Shown one piece after another: positions 1 to 7,105 of a stretch of DNA of 15,985 nt; within the stretch, counting starts at the first letter, position 1; every line of letters starts with the position of its first letter. Origin of the DNA: SZAS-18 sp031370675 (lineage in GTDB: Bacteria > Verrucomicrobiota > Verrucomicrobiia > Chthoniobacterales > SZAS-18); assembly GCA_031370675.1 (NCBI GenBank), contig JANMQT010000130.1, positions 1 to 15,985 of the forward strand, read 5' to 3'. The notes beneath the pieces were generated by a model, which had not been told where the DNA came from, did not search any database, and saw nothing but the letters and a program-made list of their open reading frames with translations. The translations under genes and the position numbers were made by a program.

Positions 1-2
1 AG

Positions 3-356
3 ATTGTAAAATCCTACTCCCAAAACGAAGCGCCCGGGACCCGTAGGTATTCGCCAGCTGACCTCGTTACCGTCCGCCGTACGCCAATGATGGGGGCTCC
101 CATTCGGAAGCACATTTCAACCAGCTTGATCGAGCGGCAGAATCTTACGCTCCGGATGCATTGCCGCCGTCTCACTCGCTTGACCAATGCATTTAGCAAA
201 AAGCTGGATAACTTTAAGGCCGCAATCAGCCTTCATTTTGCGTATTACAACTTTGTGAAAATGCATCGCACCCTTCGCATGACTCCCGCTATGGCCGCTG
301 GAGTTTCGTCATCGATTTGGACGGTCGCCGACTTGGTGGAGGCCGCGAATCTATGA
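3..356 (+). CDS. IS1-like transposase, C-terminal part (runs off left edge)
   Basis: The reading frame is open from the window edge, so the start lies outside; 117 residues are visible. The segment HISTSLIERQNLTLRM, followed by RRLTRLTNAFSKK, closely resembles the C-terminal part of IS1-type DDE transposases (InsB has LIERNNLTLRT). The Glu in LIERQNL is probably the last acidic residue of the DDE triad. The tail FAYYNFVKMHRTLRMTPAMAAGV is typical of the environmental IS1-like group. The enzyme would cut and join DNA ends of its own insertion sequence. The stop overlaps the start of the next gene (ATGA at 353-356). I could not see a terminal inverted repeat to the right, so the IS boundary is undefined. 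The first two acidic residues are outside the window, so activity cannot be judged. Confidence 0.85.
   Translation: MVKSYSQNEAPGTRRYSPADLVTVRRTPMMGAPIRKHISTSLIERQNLTLRMHCRRLTRLTNAFSKKLDNFKAAISLHFAYYNFVKMHRTLRMTPAMAAGVSSSIWTVADLVEAANL
338..342 (+). promoter_or_regulatory. Shine-Dalgarno for the 353-637 gene
   Basis: GGAGG lies 10 bases before the ATG at 353, inside the transposase coding sequence. It decides between the ATG at 317 and the ATG at 353. Confidence 0.55.
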
Positions 357-637
357 TCTCGCGAATCCAGCAGGCATTCAAGGACCTTCACGGTTGCGAG
401 GCCCGACACGTCGAATCCGTGCCAGTGGTGTTAGAATTCGAGGGCGAGCCCGCCTGGGAGGGAGACGTCGAGGTTTTCGCGCTAACGGACCACCCCAGGA
501 CCAAGATTGGATTTGGCTGGGAGCACGGGACGGACGGAGAACAAAAGCGGGTTGTTACCGTTCTTGGGATACCGCCCGCATCGTCTCCCAAGGAGGCCGT
601 TAAGGTGGCGATAGTCGCCGAGGCTAAGAAGTTATAG
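353..637 (+). CDS. Small conserved protein of unknown function, coupled to the transposase
   Basis: This 94-residue protein starts at the ATG of an ATGA overlap with the transposase stop. A GGAGG at 338-342, inside the transposase gene and 10 bases upstream, supports this start over an upstream in-frame ATG at 317. It has no signal peptide or membrane segment. It is mixed alpha/beta, with the pattern HVESVPVVLEFEG, WEGDVEVFAL and GFGWEHGTDGEQKRVVTVLGIPP, then a C-terminal helix (PKEAVKVAIVAEAKKL). It looks like a conserved hypothetical family that I remember only as uncharacterised proteins. Translation is probably coupled to the transposase, so it may be an IS passenger or a host gene disturbed by the insertion. 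Its stop (635-637) directly abuts the end of the convergent gene at 632. Confidence 0.6.
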   Translation: MISRIQQAFKDLHGCEARHVESVPVVLEFEGEPAWEGDVEVFALTDHPRTKIGFGWEHGTDGEQKRVVTVLGIPPASSPKEAVKVAIVAEAKKL

Positions 638-847
638 GATTCCCAGAAATCCCAAGAGCGCCCTGACCGGGTTACGCTTCTTCTTGGCCCACTCAGGCGC
701 GAATTTGGAGCTGGCTACGGTCGATTTCTTAACCTTCACGTAGCCCCTGTTTGCCAAATCCTTCTCTGAAAACGACCCCGTTTTCTTAGTTGGCTTCGTA
801 AAATCGTAGGTGTGCGCGGTAGTTGGTTGAAAAGTCCTCGTCTGCAT
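632..847 (-). CDS. Small basic protein of unknown function, overlapping its upstream neighbour
   Basis: This 71-residue basic protein starts at the ATG complementary to 845-847. The start is fixed by a perfect AAGGAGG (complement of 857-863) 9 bases upstream, which lies inside the preceding gene. The sequence is Lys/Arg-rich with a central stretch KKTGSFSEKDLANRGYVKVK and a C-terminal hydrophobic tail (VRALLGFLGIL) that might associate with a membrane or partner. The first 62 bases overlap the 3' end of the 786-1082 gene in another frame. The longer open frame back to 991 is only the shadow of that gene. I do not recognise the family. A two-gene unit such as toxin-antitoxin is possible because of the overlap and small sizes, but no motif shows it. 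Confidence 0.5.
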   Translation of the reverse strand: MQTRTFQPTTAHTYDFTKPTKKTGSFSEKDLANRGYVKVKKSTVASSKFAPEWAKKKRNPVRALLGFLGIL

Positions 848-1082
848 ACTCAAACGCCTCCTTGTATGACCATGTATCGTACCACTCCTTGGGTAACAAT
901 CCTTTTTTCTTTCCATATCGATCTCTGTGCGCCTTCCCGTGAGCTGTATCGTATCGGCAAATGCATACGTCCTCATAGACGAGGACCACACTGAAATTGA
1001 TCAATCTTCCGAAGAACGTTTCTCGGAACACCTTGATTAGGAACCCCTCTGGAAGATGTTGGTTCCATTCTTCTGAGGCCAT
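786..1082 (-). CDS. Small conserved protein with RYDTAHG-AHRD signature (possibly DUF7718-like)
   Basis: This 98-residue protein is taken from the ATG at 1082; a TTG at 1118 would add 12 residues but has no Shine-Dalgarno and the extra residues look unrelated. The core runs from HLPEGFLIKVFRETFFGRLI through hydrophobic strands (FSVVLVYEDVCI) to the signature RYDTAHGKAHRD, a basic KKKGLLPKEWY and a C-terminal helix (YKEAFEYADEDFSTNYRAHL). This pattern is shared by small uncharacterised proteins that I believe are grouped as DUF7718; that name is from memory and uncertain. Function is unknown. The 3' end overlaps the next minus-strand gene by 62 bases, so the two are probably co-translated. The surroundings are less GC-rich than the rest of the window, consistent with acquired DNA next to an insertion sequence. 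Confidence 0.65.
   Translation of the reverse strand: MASEEWNQHLPEGFLIKVFRETFFGRLINFSVVLVYEDVCICRYDTAHGKAHRDRYGKKKGLLPKEWYDTWSYKEAFEYADEDFSTNYRAHLRFYEAN
857..863 (-). promoter_or_regulatory. Perfect Shine-Dalgarno for the 632-847 gene
   Basis: The minus strand reads AAGGAGG, 9 bases before the ATG at 847. It lies within the coding sequence of the upstream gene and decides the start of the overlapping 71-residue protein. Confidence 0.65.
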
Positions 1083-1165
1083 CTGGGATGATTGGCCATG
1101 GACCCCAATGAGTGGCAAGAATCATTAGCGGTTCAAATTAGGACACCACCCGAAGGTTTGAGCGG

Positions 1166-1194
1166 TTGACGCCGCCAGCGCGCTGCGTTAATCT
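1166..1194 (+). promoter_or_regulatory. Sigma-70-type promoter of rpsU
   Basis: TTGACG (1166-1171) and TAATCT (1189-1194) are separated by exactly 17 bases. Transcription would start near 1201 and leave a leader of about 50 bases before the rpsU start at 1252. Confidence 0.6.
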
Positions 1195-1239
1195 GTCGAC
1201 CCGCAAAACGCCCAAACCCATTTCAATTCCCCACCACTC

Positions 1240-1245
1240 GGAGAG
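1240..1245 (+). promoter_or_regulatory. Shine-Dalgarno of rpsU
   Basis: GGAGAG ends 6 bases before the ATG at 1252 and supports that start. Confidence 0.55.
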
Positions 1246-1251
1246 ATTGCC

Positions 1252-1500
1252 ATGCCAGAAGTAACTGTTCGTAAAGGAGAGCCGGTCGACCGCGCTCTAA
1301 AGCGGCTCAAGACCAAGATGGATGCCGAGGGCATCATGGACGAGGTCCGTCGCTTGCGCGCTTACGAGACGCCGTCGCAGCGTTTGAAGCGCAAAGCGAA
1401 GGCGAACGCCAAGCGCGGTAAAGTGAAGTTCCGCTTCAATCCGAACCTGGGCGCCCCGCCGGCCGCGGCGGTCCCAGCCGAGGCCCCGGTCGCGGCCTAA
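1252..1500 (+). CDS. rpsU: 30S ribosomal protein S21
   Basis: The 82-residue product is bS21, a small basic protein of the 30S platform that lies near the anti-Shine-Dalgarno end of 16S rRNA and helps initiation. The family signature is clear: an N-terminal VTVRKGEPVDRALKRLKTK, then GIMDEVRRLRAYETPSQRLKRKAKANAKR. Typical S21 has about 60-70 residues; here a C-terminal tail rich in Ala and Pro (GAPPAAAVPAEAPVAA) follows after about residue 65. Such tails occur in several phyla and are likely disordered. The gene is a single transcription unit with its own promoter, Shine-Dalgarno and terminator, and lies convergent to the 1707-2966 gene. Confidence 0.95.
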   Translation: MPEVTVRKGEPVDRALKRLKTKMDAEGIMDEVRRLRAYETPSQRLKRKAKANAKRGKVKFRFNPNLGAPPAAAVPAEAPVAA

Positions 1501-1524
1501 GTCAGACCCAAAAAAATTTACGGG

Positions 1525-1549
1525 AGGGCGCGTTTTACGCGCCCTTTTT
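1525..1549 (+). terminator. Intrinsic terminator after rpsU
   Basis: The stem GGGCGCG (1526-1532) and CGCGCCC (1538-1544) flank a TTTTA loop; A1525 and T1545 extend the pairing. A run of five T follows at 1545-1549. On the minus strand a T-rich run (complement of 1510-1517) lies some 8 bases beyond the stem, so termination of the convergent transcript is possible but weaker. Confidence 0.88.
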
Positions 1550-1706
1550 GTTGGGCAGCCAGGGGGTTCGGGTTGTCTCTAACCCGATGCCAGGGGTTTG
1601 GAGGCCCGCGGGCGCGGGTTGCATCGCTCTTCGCCAACGCGCCCGGAGTTCGCGTTCCATCAGGCGCGACGCGTGGTGCGAGAGCGGTTCGTGCGGGCCC
1701 AGCTGA

Positions 1707-2966
1707 TTACTTGGGCGGGGCCGACGGCACGGGAGTTGTCGCCGGCGCAGGAGCCGCCGCCGGGGCGGGGGTTGTCCCCGGCGCCGGCGCAACCCCCGGT
1801 GCGGGTGTGGCCGTGGCCGCTTGGGCTGCGGTGGCTTGGGCGGCGGCGCCGGCGGCAAACATATCCGTCAGCGTTTGCTTCAGCCCGGTCTGCGCGTCCG
1901 TGAGGGTCTGCTCGCGTTCCGCGCCTAGTGTCTGAATCTTCATCATGCGCTTAATCACGTCGGACGCAAAGCCCGCGTCATCGAAAACGAACTTCCCATT
2001 GGCCACGCTCCAGGACTTCGATTCCTTCAGCATGGCGAAAAGGTTGTTTACCTCACCGAGGAATTTCTTTTCCGCGTTCCAGAAATTGTCGACGAGGCCC
2101 TTTCCGCGCGTGGCGGACGTGAGGAAGCCCTTCTTCATCGCGGCCCTTTCGTTCTCCGGGATGTAAAGCGTGTCGAGCTTCGGCAACTGCGCATCCACCC
2201 ACTGCCGCTGCTTGTCGCGGTACTGGTCGTTCAAGGCCAGCAACTGTTCCGTCACTTTCTTGCCGGCCTCCATGGTCCGGTCGGTCCCAAGGCGCTCGGG
2301 ATTGACCAGGCGGGCGCTGCCGGCGGCGATGACATCGCGCTGGTAGTCCGCCCGGAGCGCGTCGATCTCAAACAAGCCGGTGGCGGTCAGCTGGCTCTTG
2401 ACCTCTGCCAAATCGTACGGCGGCAGCGTCGGGACCGGCGTCGGTGTCGGCGTGGGCGTCGGGGTCTGGCCGGCGGCCGGACGCGGGGTGGGGCCGGCCG
2501 GCGTGGGCGTCACTTCCGGGGTCGGCGTAATCGAGGGGGTCGGCGTAAACGCGGGGCTCAGGGTCACGGCCGGGGCGGGCGGCGGAGCAGGGGCCGCGAG
2601 CGGAGCCGAGACCTTGGTGAAGAAGGAATTGGCCGCCGCCACGAGCTGGTTGGCTTCGTCGGTGATCTTCTTCTCGAAGGCATACTTGGCGACCGCGAGA
2701 CTGACGAGGCCGGAGACGACCACGACGATGAAGGTGACCCCCATCTGGCCGAGACGGAGGCGCCGCAAGAAGAATCCCGGGATGGTGCACGCGAAGGCGG
2801 GCAGCAGCGACACGCAAAACGTCTCAAACCAAGTTAGTCGGTATTCCGTCGCGAGCGCCGGGTAAACGCGCTGCGCCACCACCGCCAGCACAATCAGAAC
2901 GCCGAGGACGTAAATCCACCACAGGACGACAGAAACGCGAATCTTGGGCTTGGGCTCCTCAGTCAT
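1707..2966 (-). CDS. Membrane-anchored protein with Pro/Thr-rich linker and helical C-terminal domain, unknown function
   Basis: The 419-residue protein starts at the ATG at 2966, preceded by GGGAG (complement of 2970-2974); the open frame upstream adds 14 unlikely residues. Three hydrophobic segments are visible, at about residues 11-31, 47-65 and 76-96. Then comes a low-complexity linker (about 120-183) rich in Ala, Pro and Thr with runs of PT, a charged helical region (about 185-370) that may form coiled coil, and an Ala/Pro/Thr tail (about 371-419). No catalytic motif is seen. The design suggests an inner-membrane anchor holding a helical domain away from the membrane, but which side it faces is not clear. 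It follows the small acidic protein and apt on the same strand. I do not recognise the family. Confidence 0.75.
   Translation of the reverse strand: MTEEPKPKIRVSVVLWWIYVLGVLIVLAVVAQRVYPALATEYRLTWFETFCVSLLPAFACTIPGFFLRRLRLGQMGVTFIVVVVSGLVSLAVAKYAFEKKITDEANQLVAAANSFFTKVSAPLAAPAPPPAPAVTLSPAFTPTPSITPTPEVTPTPAGPTPRPAAGQTPTPTPTPTPVPTLPPYDLAEVKSQLTATGLFEIDALRADYQRDVIAAGSARLVNPERLGTDRTMEAGKKVTEQLLALNDQYRDKQRQWVDAQLPKLDTLYIPENERAAMKKGFLTSATRGKGLVDNFWNAEKKFLGEVNNLFAMLKESKSWSVANGKFVFDDAGFASDVIKRMMKIQTLGAEREQTLTDAQTGLKQTLTDMFAAGAAAQATAAQAATATPAPGVAPAPGTTPAPAAAPAPATTPVPSAPPK
2428..2469 (+). repeat. Degenerate hexamer minisatellite inside the Pro/Thr linker
   Basis: Seven consecutive 6-base units close to GTCGGC (such as GTCGGG, GTCGGT, GTGGGC) encode the PT dipeptide repeats on the minus strand. 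The array is a probable hot spot for length change without frameshift. Confidence 0.6.
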
Positions 2967-3050
2967 GGACTCCCGATAGCAAATTGTGGATGCGGGGGCA
3001 ATGGGCAATCACAGCCTGCGCAAAAACATCCGACCGCGCCGCAACAACTT

Positions 3051-3239
3051 CTAGTTCCGGCCCTTGTTCAAATCCGCATCCTCGTCGTCGTCGTCGAACT
3101 CGTCCTCCTCCGCCTGGCGCAGCAGGTCGGCCTTCACCAACTCCAGCGACCCGAGCACCTCGGCCAGACTCAGCTCCTCTTCCTCGATGTAGTCATTGAT
3201 TACGTTGAGCAGAGCTTCGGCGAGGGTCGGCGTTTCCAT
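3051..3239 (-). CDS. Small acidic protein, unknown function
   Basis: The 62-residue product begins at METPTLAEALL. The in-frame extension to 3281 adds 14 residues with no ribosome site and is less likely; the chosen ATG also lacks a clear Shine-Dalgarno. Residues 5-45 look helical (ALLNVINDYIEEEELSLAEVLGSLELVKADLL) with regular hydrophobic spacing, and the tail carries a poly-acidic run (EDEFDDDDEDAD). It may be a small helical binding protein. It lies about 120 bases downstream of apt and 84 bases upstream of the membrane protein gene, all on the same strand. No family was recognised. Confidence 0.6.
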   Translation of the reverse strand: METPTLAEALLNVINDYIEEEELSLAEVLGSLELVKADLLRQAEEDEFDDDDEDADLNKGRN

Positions 3240-3357
3240 AACGATGGAACGTACGGGCGGCCGGGCACGCGTGCAAATCACTCAGTGCGCGGATCGTGGC
3301 TTAATTCCACATGCCTCCCCGGGGAAAACTTCACGGCTTTGCGCGCGCCCGCTCTCG

Positions 3358-3909
3358 TCAATACTTCAACAGCGCCGTCACCGGCACCCCGCCCAGCCGG
3401 GCGCGCCCGCCGAGGAACTCGAGCTCGACGAGAAAGAGCGCGCCGACCGCCCGCGCGCCGAGCTTCTCGATCAACTTGATCGCCGCGGCCGCCGTGCCGC
3501 CGGTCGCGAGCAGATCGTCGATCAAAACCACGCGCTCTCCGGGTTGCAAGGCATCGGAGAGCATTTCAACGGTCGATTCGCCGTACTCGAGGGTGTACGC
3601 CACGGCCTCCGTCTTGCCGGGCAACTTGCCGGCCTTGCGCACCGCAATGAAGCCGAGGCCCATTTTGTACGCGAGCGCGGCGCCAAACAAAAATCCGCGC
3701 GCGTCGATGCCGACTATCTTGTCCACCCGCGCCGGGAGGGCGAGGCAGGCCTCCTCGAACAGGTCGATCGAGAGCCGGAGCGTCGCCGGGTCCGCCAAAA
3801 TCGGCATGATGTCCTTGAACACGATGCCTGGTTTCGGGAAATCGCGCACGTCGCGAATGGCGGCGTACAGCGGCGCAGCCGACGGGCGGGGGAGAACGGG
3901 AGCGCTCAT
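3358..3909 (-). CDS. apt: Adenine phosphoribosyltransferase
   Basis: APRT makes AMP from adenine and phosphoribosyl pyrophosphate in cytoplasmic purine salvage. The 183-residue protein has the expected length. The PRPP-binding loop is VVLIDDLLATGGTA (residues 127-140), preceded by the family pattern FPKPGIVFKDI (24-34), GIDARGFLFGAALA (67-80) and the RKAGKLPG segment (91-98). The start is taken at the ATG at 3909 because the protein from there matches the usual APRT length; the frame extends to a TTG at 3942 that would add 11 unlikely residues. It is divergent from the heme cluster, with about 155 bases between the two start codons. Confidence 0.95.
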   Translation of the reverse strand: MSAPVLPRPSAAPLYAAIRDVRDFPKPGIVFKDIMPILADPATLRLSIDLFEEACLALPARVDKIVGIDARGFLFGAALAYKMGLGFIAVRKAGKLPGKTEAVAYTLEYGESTVEMLSDALQPGERVVLIDDLLATGGTAAAAIKLIEKLGARAVGALFLVELEFLGGRARLGGVPVTALLKY

Positions 3910-4064
3910 GAAAGCGGGGACGGCGGGGAGGGTACCGGGCAATATGATGATGTCGAGACGGGATGAAGCAGATCACGATCCTTGCCACCCGCGTACGCAA
4001 AGCCGCCTGCGCCCGTTGCAATCGCGTCCGGCAAAGTCCAGACTACCACTTTCGCCGCCTCCCG

Positions 4065-5063
4065 ATGAATCACGCCGTTCTGATTGCCTCCACGCTCTGC
4101 TTTTTGCTGGGCTTCGGGTACGTCCTGTTCGCGCTCGGCGCGCGGGCTTATGGCGCGTCCCGTTTTCAGTTTGTCGTGCTGGCGGCGGGCTTCGTCCTCC
4201 AGACGATTTTTCTCTATCAGCGCGGCCAGGTCATCGGCCGTTGTCCGCTGACCAACCTCTTCGAGGTGCTCGTCTTCCTGAGCTGGGCGGTCGTGCTTTT
4301 CTATTTGGTGATCGGGCCAAGCTACCGGCTGTCTCTGCTCGGCGCTTTTACGGCGCCGCTCGCCTTCGCGCTACAAACCGTCGCGCTGATCTCCGGCCTC
4401 GATTCGATATCCGCGAAAACCTCGGTCAATCCGTACCTTGAATTTCACGCCGCATTTTCCCTGCTGGCGTATGGCGCCTTCGTCCTCGCCGGCCTCGCTG
4501 GCGCGATGTATCTGCTGCAGGAGCGCCAGCTCAAGACCCGCCGCTTGAACCCCGCGTTCTTCGCGCTGCCGCCCATTCACTCGCTCGGCATCGCCAATGG
4601 GCGGCTCATTGCGGTGGGCTTCCTCCTGCTGACGCTCGGCATGCTCGCCGGCTTCGGCGTCGGCCGCGCGCCCTCCCCCTTTAAACTCGGCTGGTCGATC
4701 GGCGTCTGGTTGCTCTACGGCGCCATCCTCGCCGCGCGCTGGCTCAAGCATCTCGCGCCACGGCGCGTGGCAAACCTTTCCGTCTTCGCCTCCTGCCTCG
4801 CGATCGCGACCCTGTGGGGCATCACCTTCATCAGTGAGCCGAAGCTCACTGCTGAAGGAAACTCGAAGCTCGAAATTCGAAACTCGAAGGAAAGCGTCGA
4901 AAGTCGAAGGTCGAAAGTCGAAAGCCCTAATCTCCCGCCACGATCGTGCACCGCGCGCAGTGATTTAGGTTTTCGCCCGCTTCAAGAATTTTCCCACCTT
5001 CTTCGAATTTCGATTTTCGAACTTCGAGTTTCCGCCGGCGCGGCCGCGCCTGCGTCTGTATGA
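4065..5063 (+). CDS. hemX: CcsA/HemX-family multi-pass membrane protein, C-terminus extended by a repeat element
   Basis: The 332-residue protein begins at MNHAVLIAS; the frame upstream (from 3963) is hydrophilic and unlike the family. About eight hydrophobic segments lie between residues 4 and 257. The PLTNLFE motif (61-67) and the conserved His regions (LEFHAAFSLLAYG, 126-137; PPIHSLG, 169-175) fit the cytochrome c assembly superfamily. The Trp-rich WxWD heme-handling motif of true CcsA is not seen, and the gene sits directly before hemA, so a HemX-type role affecting glutamyl-tRNA reductase level is the better inference. After FISEPKL (about 255-261) the last 70 or so residues are hydrophilic and encoded largely by heptamer repeats. 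The stop overlaps the hemA start (ATGA), so translation is probably coupled. Confidence 0.85.
   Translation: MNHAVLIASTLCFLLGFGYVLFALGARAYGASRFQFVVLAAGFVLQTIFLYQRGQVIGRCPLTNLFEVLVFLSWAVVLFYLVIGPSYRLSLLGAFTAPLAFALQTVALISGLDSISAKTSVNPYLEFHAAFSLLAYGAFVLAGLAGAMYLLQERQLKTRRLNPAFFALPPIHSLGIANGRLIAVGFLLLTLGMLAGFGVGRAPSPFKLGWSIGVWLLYGAILAARWLKHLAPRRVANLSVFASCLAIATLWGITFISEPKLTAEGNSKLEIRNSKESVESRRSKVESPNLPPRSCTARSDLGFRPLQEFSHLLRISIFELRVSAGAAAPASV
4857..5033. repeat. Inverted heptamer-repeat element inside the 3' end of the hemX-like gene
   Basis: The left arm 4857-4889 and the right arm 5001-5033 are inverted copies that match at 30 of 33 positions without gaps. The left side continues as an array of 7-base units TCGAARN: four units at 4863-4890, a 6-base break, then four more at 4897-4924. 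The middle (about 4925-5000) is ordinary GC-rich DNA. The element looks like a MITE-like or STRR-like mobile repeat. It is entirely within the open reading frame and contributes about 59 codons. Confidence 0.8.
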
Positions 5064-6157
5064 ACATCGTCTGCTTCGGCCTCAGTCATCAGCAGGCGGG
5101 CGTGGAGGTGCGCGAGGCCTTCGCCCTGGGTGAGGCCGCGTCGGTCGAGGCCGCCCGGCGGGTTTGCGGACTGGAATGGGTCGAGGAGGCGGTGGTGCTC
5201 TCGACCTGCAACCGGACGGAATATTACGCCGTGACCACCGAGGCCGAGGCCCGCGAGCTTGCCGCGCGACATTTCGCGCCAGCGGCGCCGGCCGGTGTCG
5301 AGCATTTCTATCATCACGATGGCATGGCGAGCATCGAGCATCTTTTCCGCGTCGTGTGTGGCCTCGAATCGATGGTGCTCGGAGAGACGGAAATTCTTGG
5401 CCAGGTAAAAAAGGCCTACCACGCGGCCAATGCGCATGGCACCACGTCGCGTTTCCTCAACAAACTGTTCCAGCGCGCGTTCCTCGTGGCCAAGCAGGTG
5501 CGCACCCGCACCGGCATCGCGCGCGGCTCCGTCTCGGTCGGCTCCGTGGGGGTCGATCTCGCGGAGCAAATTTTTGGCAGTCTCCGCCAGCGCAAGGTCA
5601 TGATCCTCGGTGCGGGCGAGACGGGTGAATTGACCGCGCGCAGCCTGCTCGCGCGCGGCGTGCACAGCCTGTTCGTCTCGAACCGCTCGTACGATCGCGC
5701 CGCGGCCCTGGCGCAGGAATTGAGCGGGCGCGCGGTGCATTTTGACGCCTGGGAAAATGAGATGCACGACGTCGACATCCTCATCACCTCGACCGCGGCG
5801 CCCCATCACATTGTGACGAGCGAGCGCCTGCGGCCGGTGCTGGCGACGCGGACGGATCGGCCGTTGTTCGTCATCGATCTCGCGGTGCCGCGTGACGTGG
5901 AGCCCGCGGTCAATGACCTCGAGGGGGTGTATCTCTACGACATCGATTCGCTACAGCGCATCGCCGGACAGGCGCTGGCAAGGCGGCAGGGGGAGATGGA
6001 GGCGTGCGAAGCGATGATTCGCGAGCACGTCGAGGACTTCCGGGGGTGGCTGGCCCGGGAGGAACCCCGGTTGGGCTGGCAGCGCTTTCTCGATCGTCAT
6101 CGCGAGCGCCAGCTGACCAAGCTCACCGGCCGGGCGGAAGGCGGCTTGTCGACATGA
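5060..6157 (+). CDS. hemA: Glutamyl-tRNA reductase
   Basis: GluTR reduces glutamyl-tRNA(Glu) to glutamate-1-semialdehyde with NADPH, the first committed step of C5 tetrapyrrole synthesis. The catalytic cysteine is Cys50 in LSTCNRTE, and the conserved FRVVCGLESMVLGETEILGQVK follows near residues 95-115. The NADPH-binding glycine motif is MILGAGETGEL (about 181-191). At 365 residues it is shorter than the roughly 420 of the E. coli enzyme; the loss is in the C-terminal helical dimerization domain, which stops soon after REHVEDFRGWLAREEPRLG. The start overlaps the hemX-like stop and the stop overlaps the hemC start, each as ATGA, so the three genes are coupled. Confidence 0.96.
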   Translation: MNIVCFGLSHQQAGVEVREAFALGEAASVEAARRVCGLEWVEEAVVLSTCNRTEYYAVTTEAEARELAARHFAPAAPAGVEHFYHHDGMASIEHLFRVVCGLESMVLGETEILGQVKKAYHAANAHGTTSRFLNKLFQRAFLVAKQVRTRTGIARGSVSVGSVGVDLAEQIFGSLRQRKVMILGAGETGELTARSLLARGVHSLFVSNRSYDRAAALAQELSGRAVHFDAWENEMHDVDILITSTAAPHHIVTSERLRPVLATRTDRPLFVIDLAVPRDVEPAVNDLEGVYLYDIDSLQRIAGQALARRQGEMEACEAMIREHVEDFRGWLAREEPRLGWQRFLDRHRERQLTKLTGRAEGGLST

Positions 6158-7101
6158 GCGGGTTGATCCTCGGCACGCGCGGTAGCGCCCTCGCCCTCGC
6201 TCAAACCCAGCTGGTCCGCACCGCCCTCGCGGCCGCGGATCCCCCGGTGGCCGCCACGATTCGCGAATTCAAGACCACCGGCGACCAGCGCCAGGATCTG
6301 AGCCTGTCCTCCGCGGTGCACGGTGACGCCGGAGAGCAAATCGACAAGGGACTTTTCACGAAGGAGCTCGAGGTCGCGCTGCTCGCGCGGGAAATCCACG
6401 TCGCGATCCACAGCCTCAAGGATCTCCCGACGGAGAATCCGCCGGGACTCGTGGTTGCCGCCGTGCTGCCGCGGGCGAATCCGGAAGACGTGCTCATCTT
6501 CAAGATCTCGTCTGCCGATTACCGCGAGACGCTGCCGCTCGCGCGCGGGTCGACCGTTGCGACGAGCAGCGTGCGCCGGCAGTTGCAATTGCTGCATCGC
6601 CGGCCCGATCTGCAGGTCGTGGACATCCGCGGGAACGTCGGCACGCGCCTCGAAAAATTGCGCGTCCGCCCCGAGTGGTCGGCGCTGGTGCTGGCGCGCG
6701 CCGGACTGGAGCGGCTTGGCTTCGATCTCGCGGGCGGATTCGTCACGATCTCCGGCGCACAGTTTGGCCTGCGGTCTCTCGGACCGGATGTGATGTTACC
6801 GGCGGTTGGCCAGGGCGCGATCGGCTTGCAGGCGCGCGCGGACGATGCGGAGACGCTGGCCGCACTTTCGACGATCAACCACGCGGAAACCTTTGCCTCC
6901 GTGACCGCCGAGCGGGAATTGTTGCGCCGGCTCGGCGGCGGCTGCCAGGCACCGGTGGGTGTCGCCACCACCTGGCGCGACGGCGAGTTGACGTTGCGCG
7001 CCGTCCATCACCATGCGGCCGGAAAACCGCCGCGAATTGGCGTGGCCAGCGGGCGGGATCCGCGGGAAGTTGCCGCCGCGGTGGCCGCGCAACTGTTGTG
7101 A
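6154..7101 (+). CDS. hemC: Hydroxymethylbilane synthase (porphobilinogen deaminase)
   Basis: The enzyme links four porphobilinogen molecules into hydroxymethylbilane in the cytoplasm. The 315-residue length is normal. The N-terminal GTRGSALALAQTQLV, the catalytic Asp90 in HSLKDLPT, the arginine-rich SSVRRQLQLL (139-147) and the dipyrromethane-cofactor Cys264 in GGGCQAPVG are all present. The start ATG overlaps the hemA stop. The next gene begins 4 bases after its stop and uses its product. A longer frame starting at 6004 is only the overlap with hemA. Confidence 0.97.
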   Translation: MSGLILGTRGSALALAQTQLVRTALAAADPPVAATIREFKTTGDQRQDLSLSSAVHGDAGEQIDKGLFTKELEVALLAREIHVAIHSLKDLPTENPPGLVVAAVLPRANPEDVLIFKISSADYRETLPLARGSTVATSSVRRQLQLLHRRPDLQVVDIRGNVGTRLEKLRVRPEWSALVLARAGLERLGFDLAGGFVTISGAQFGLRSLGPDVMLPAVGQGAIGLQARADDAETLAALSTINHAETFASVTAERELLRRLGGGCQAPVGVATTWRDGELTLRAVHHHAAGKPPRIGVASGRDPREVAAAVAAQLL

Positions 7102-7105
7102 ACCC

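Noticed and set aside
1550..1706. Possible tRNA or small RNA in the GC-rich gap after the rpsU terminator
   Set aside because: There is a short GGGTT/AACCC hairpin but no T-loop consensus or cloverleaf on either strand.
2380..2865. A Gly/Val-rich plus-strand frame of 161 codons
   Set aside because: It is the complement of the Pro/Thr linker repeats of the minus-strand membrane protein.
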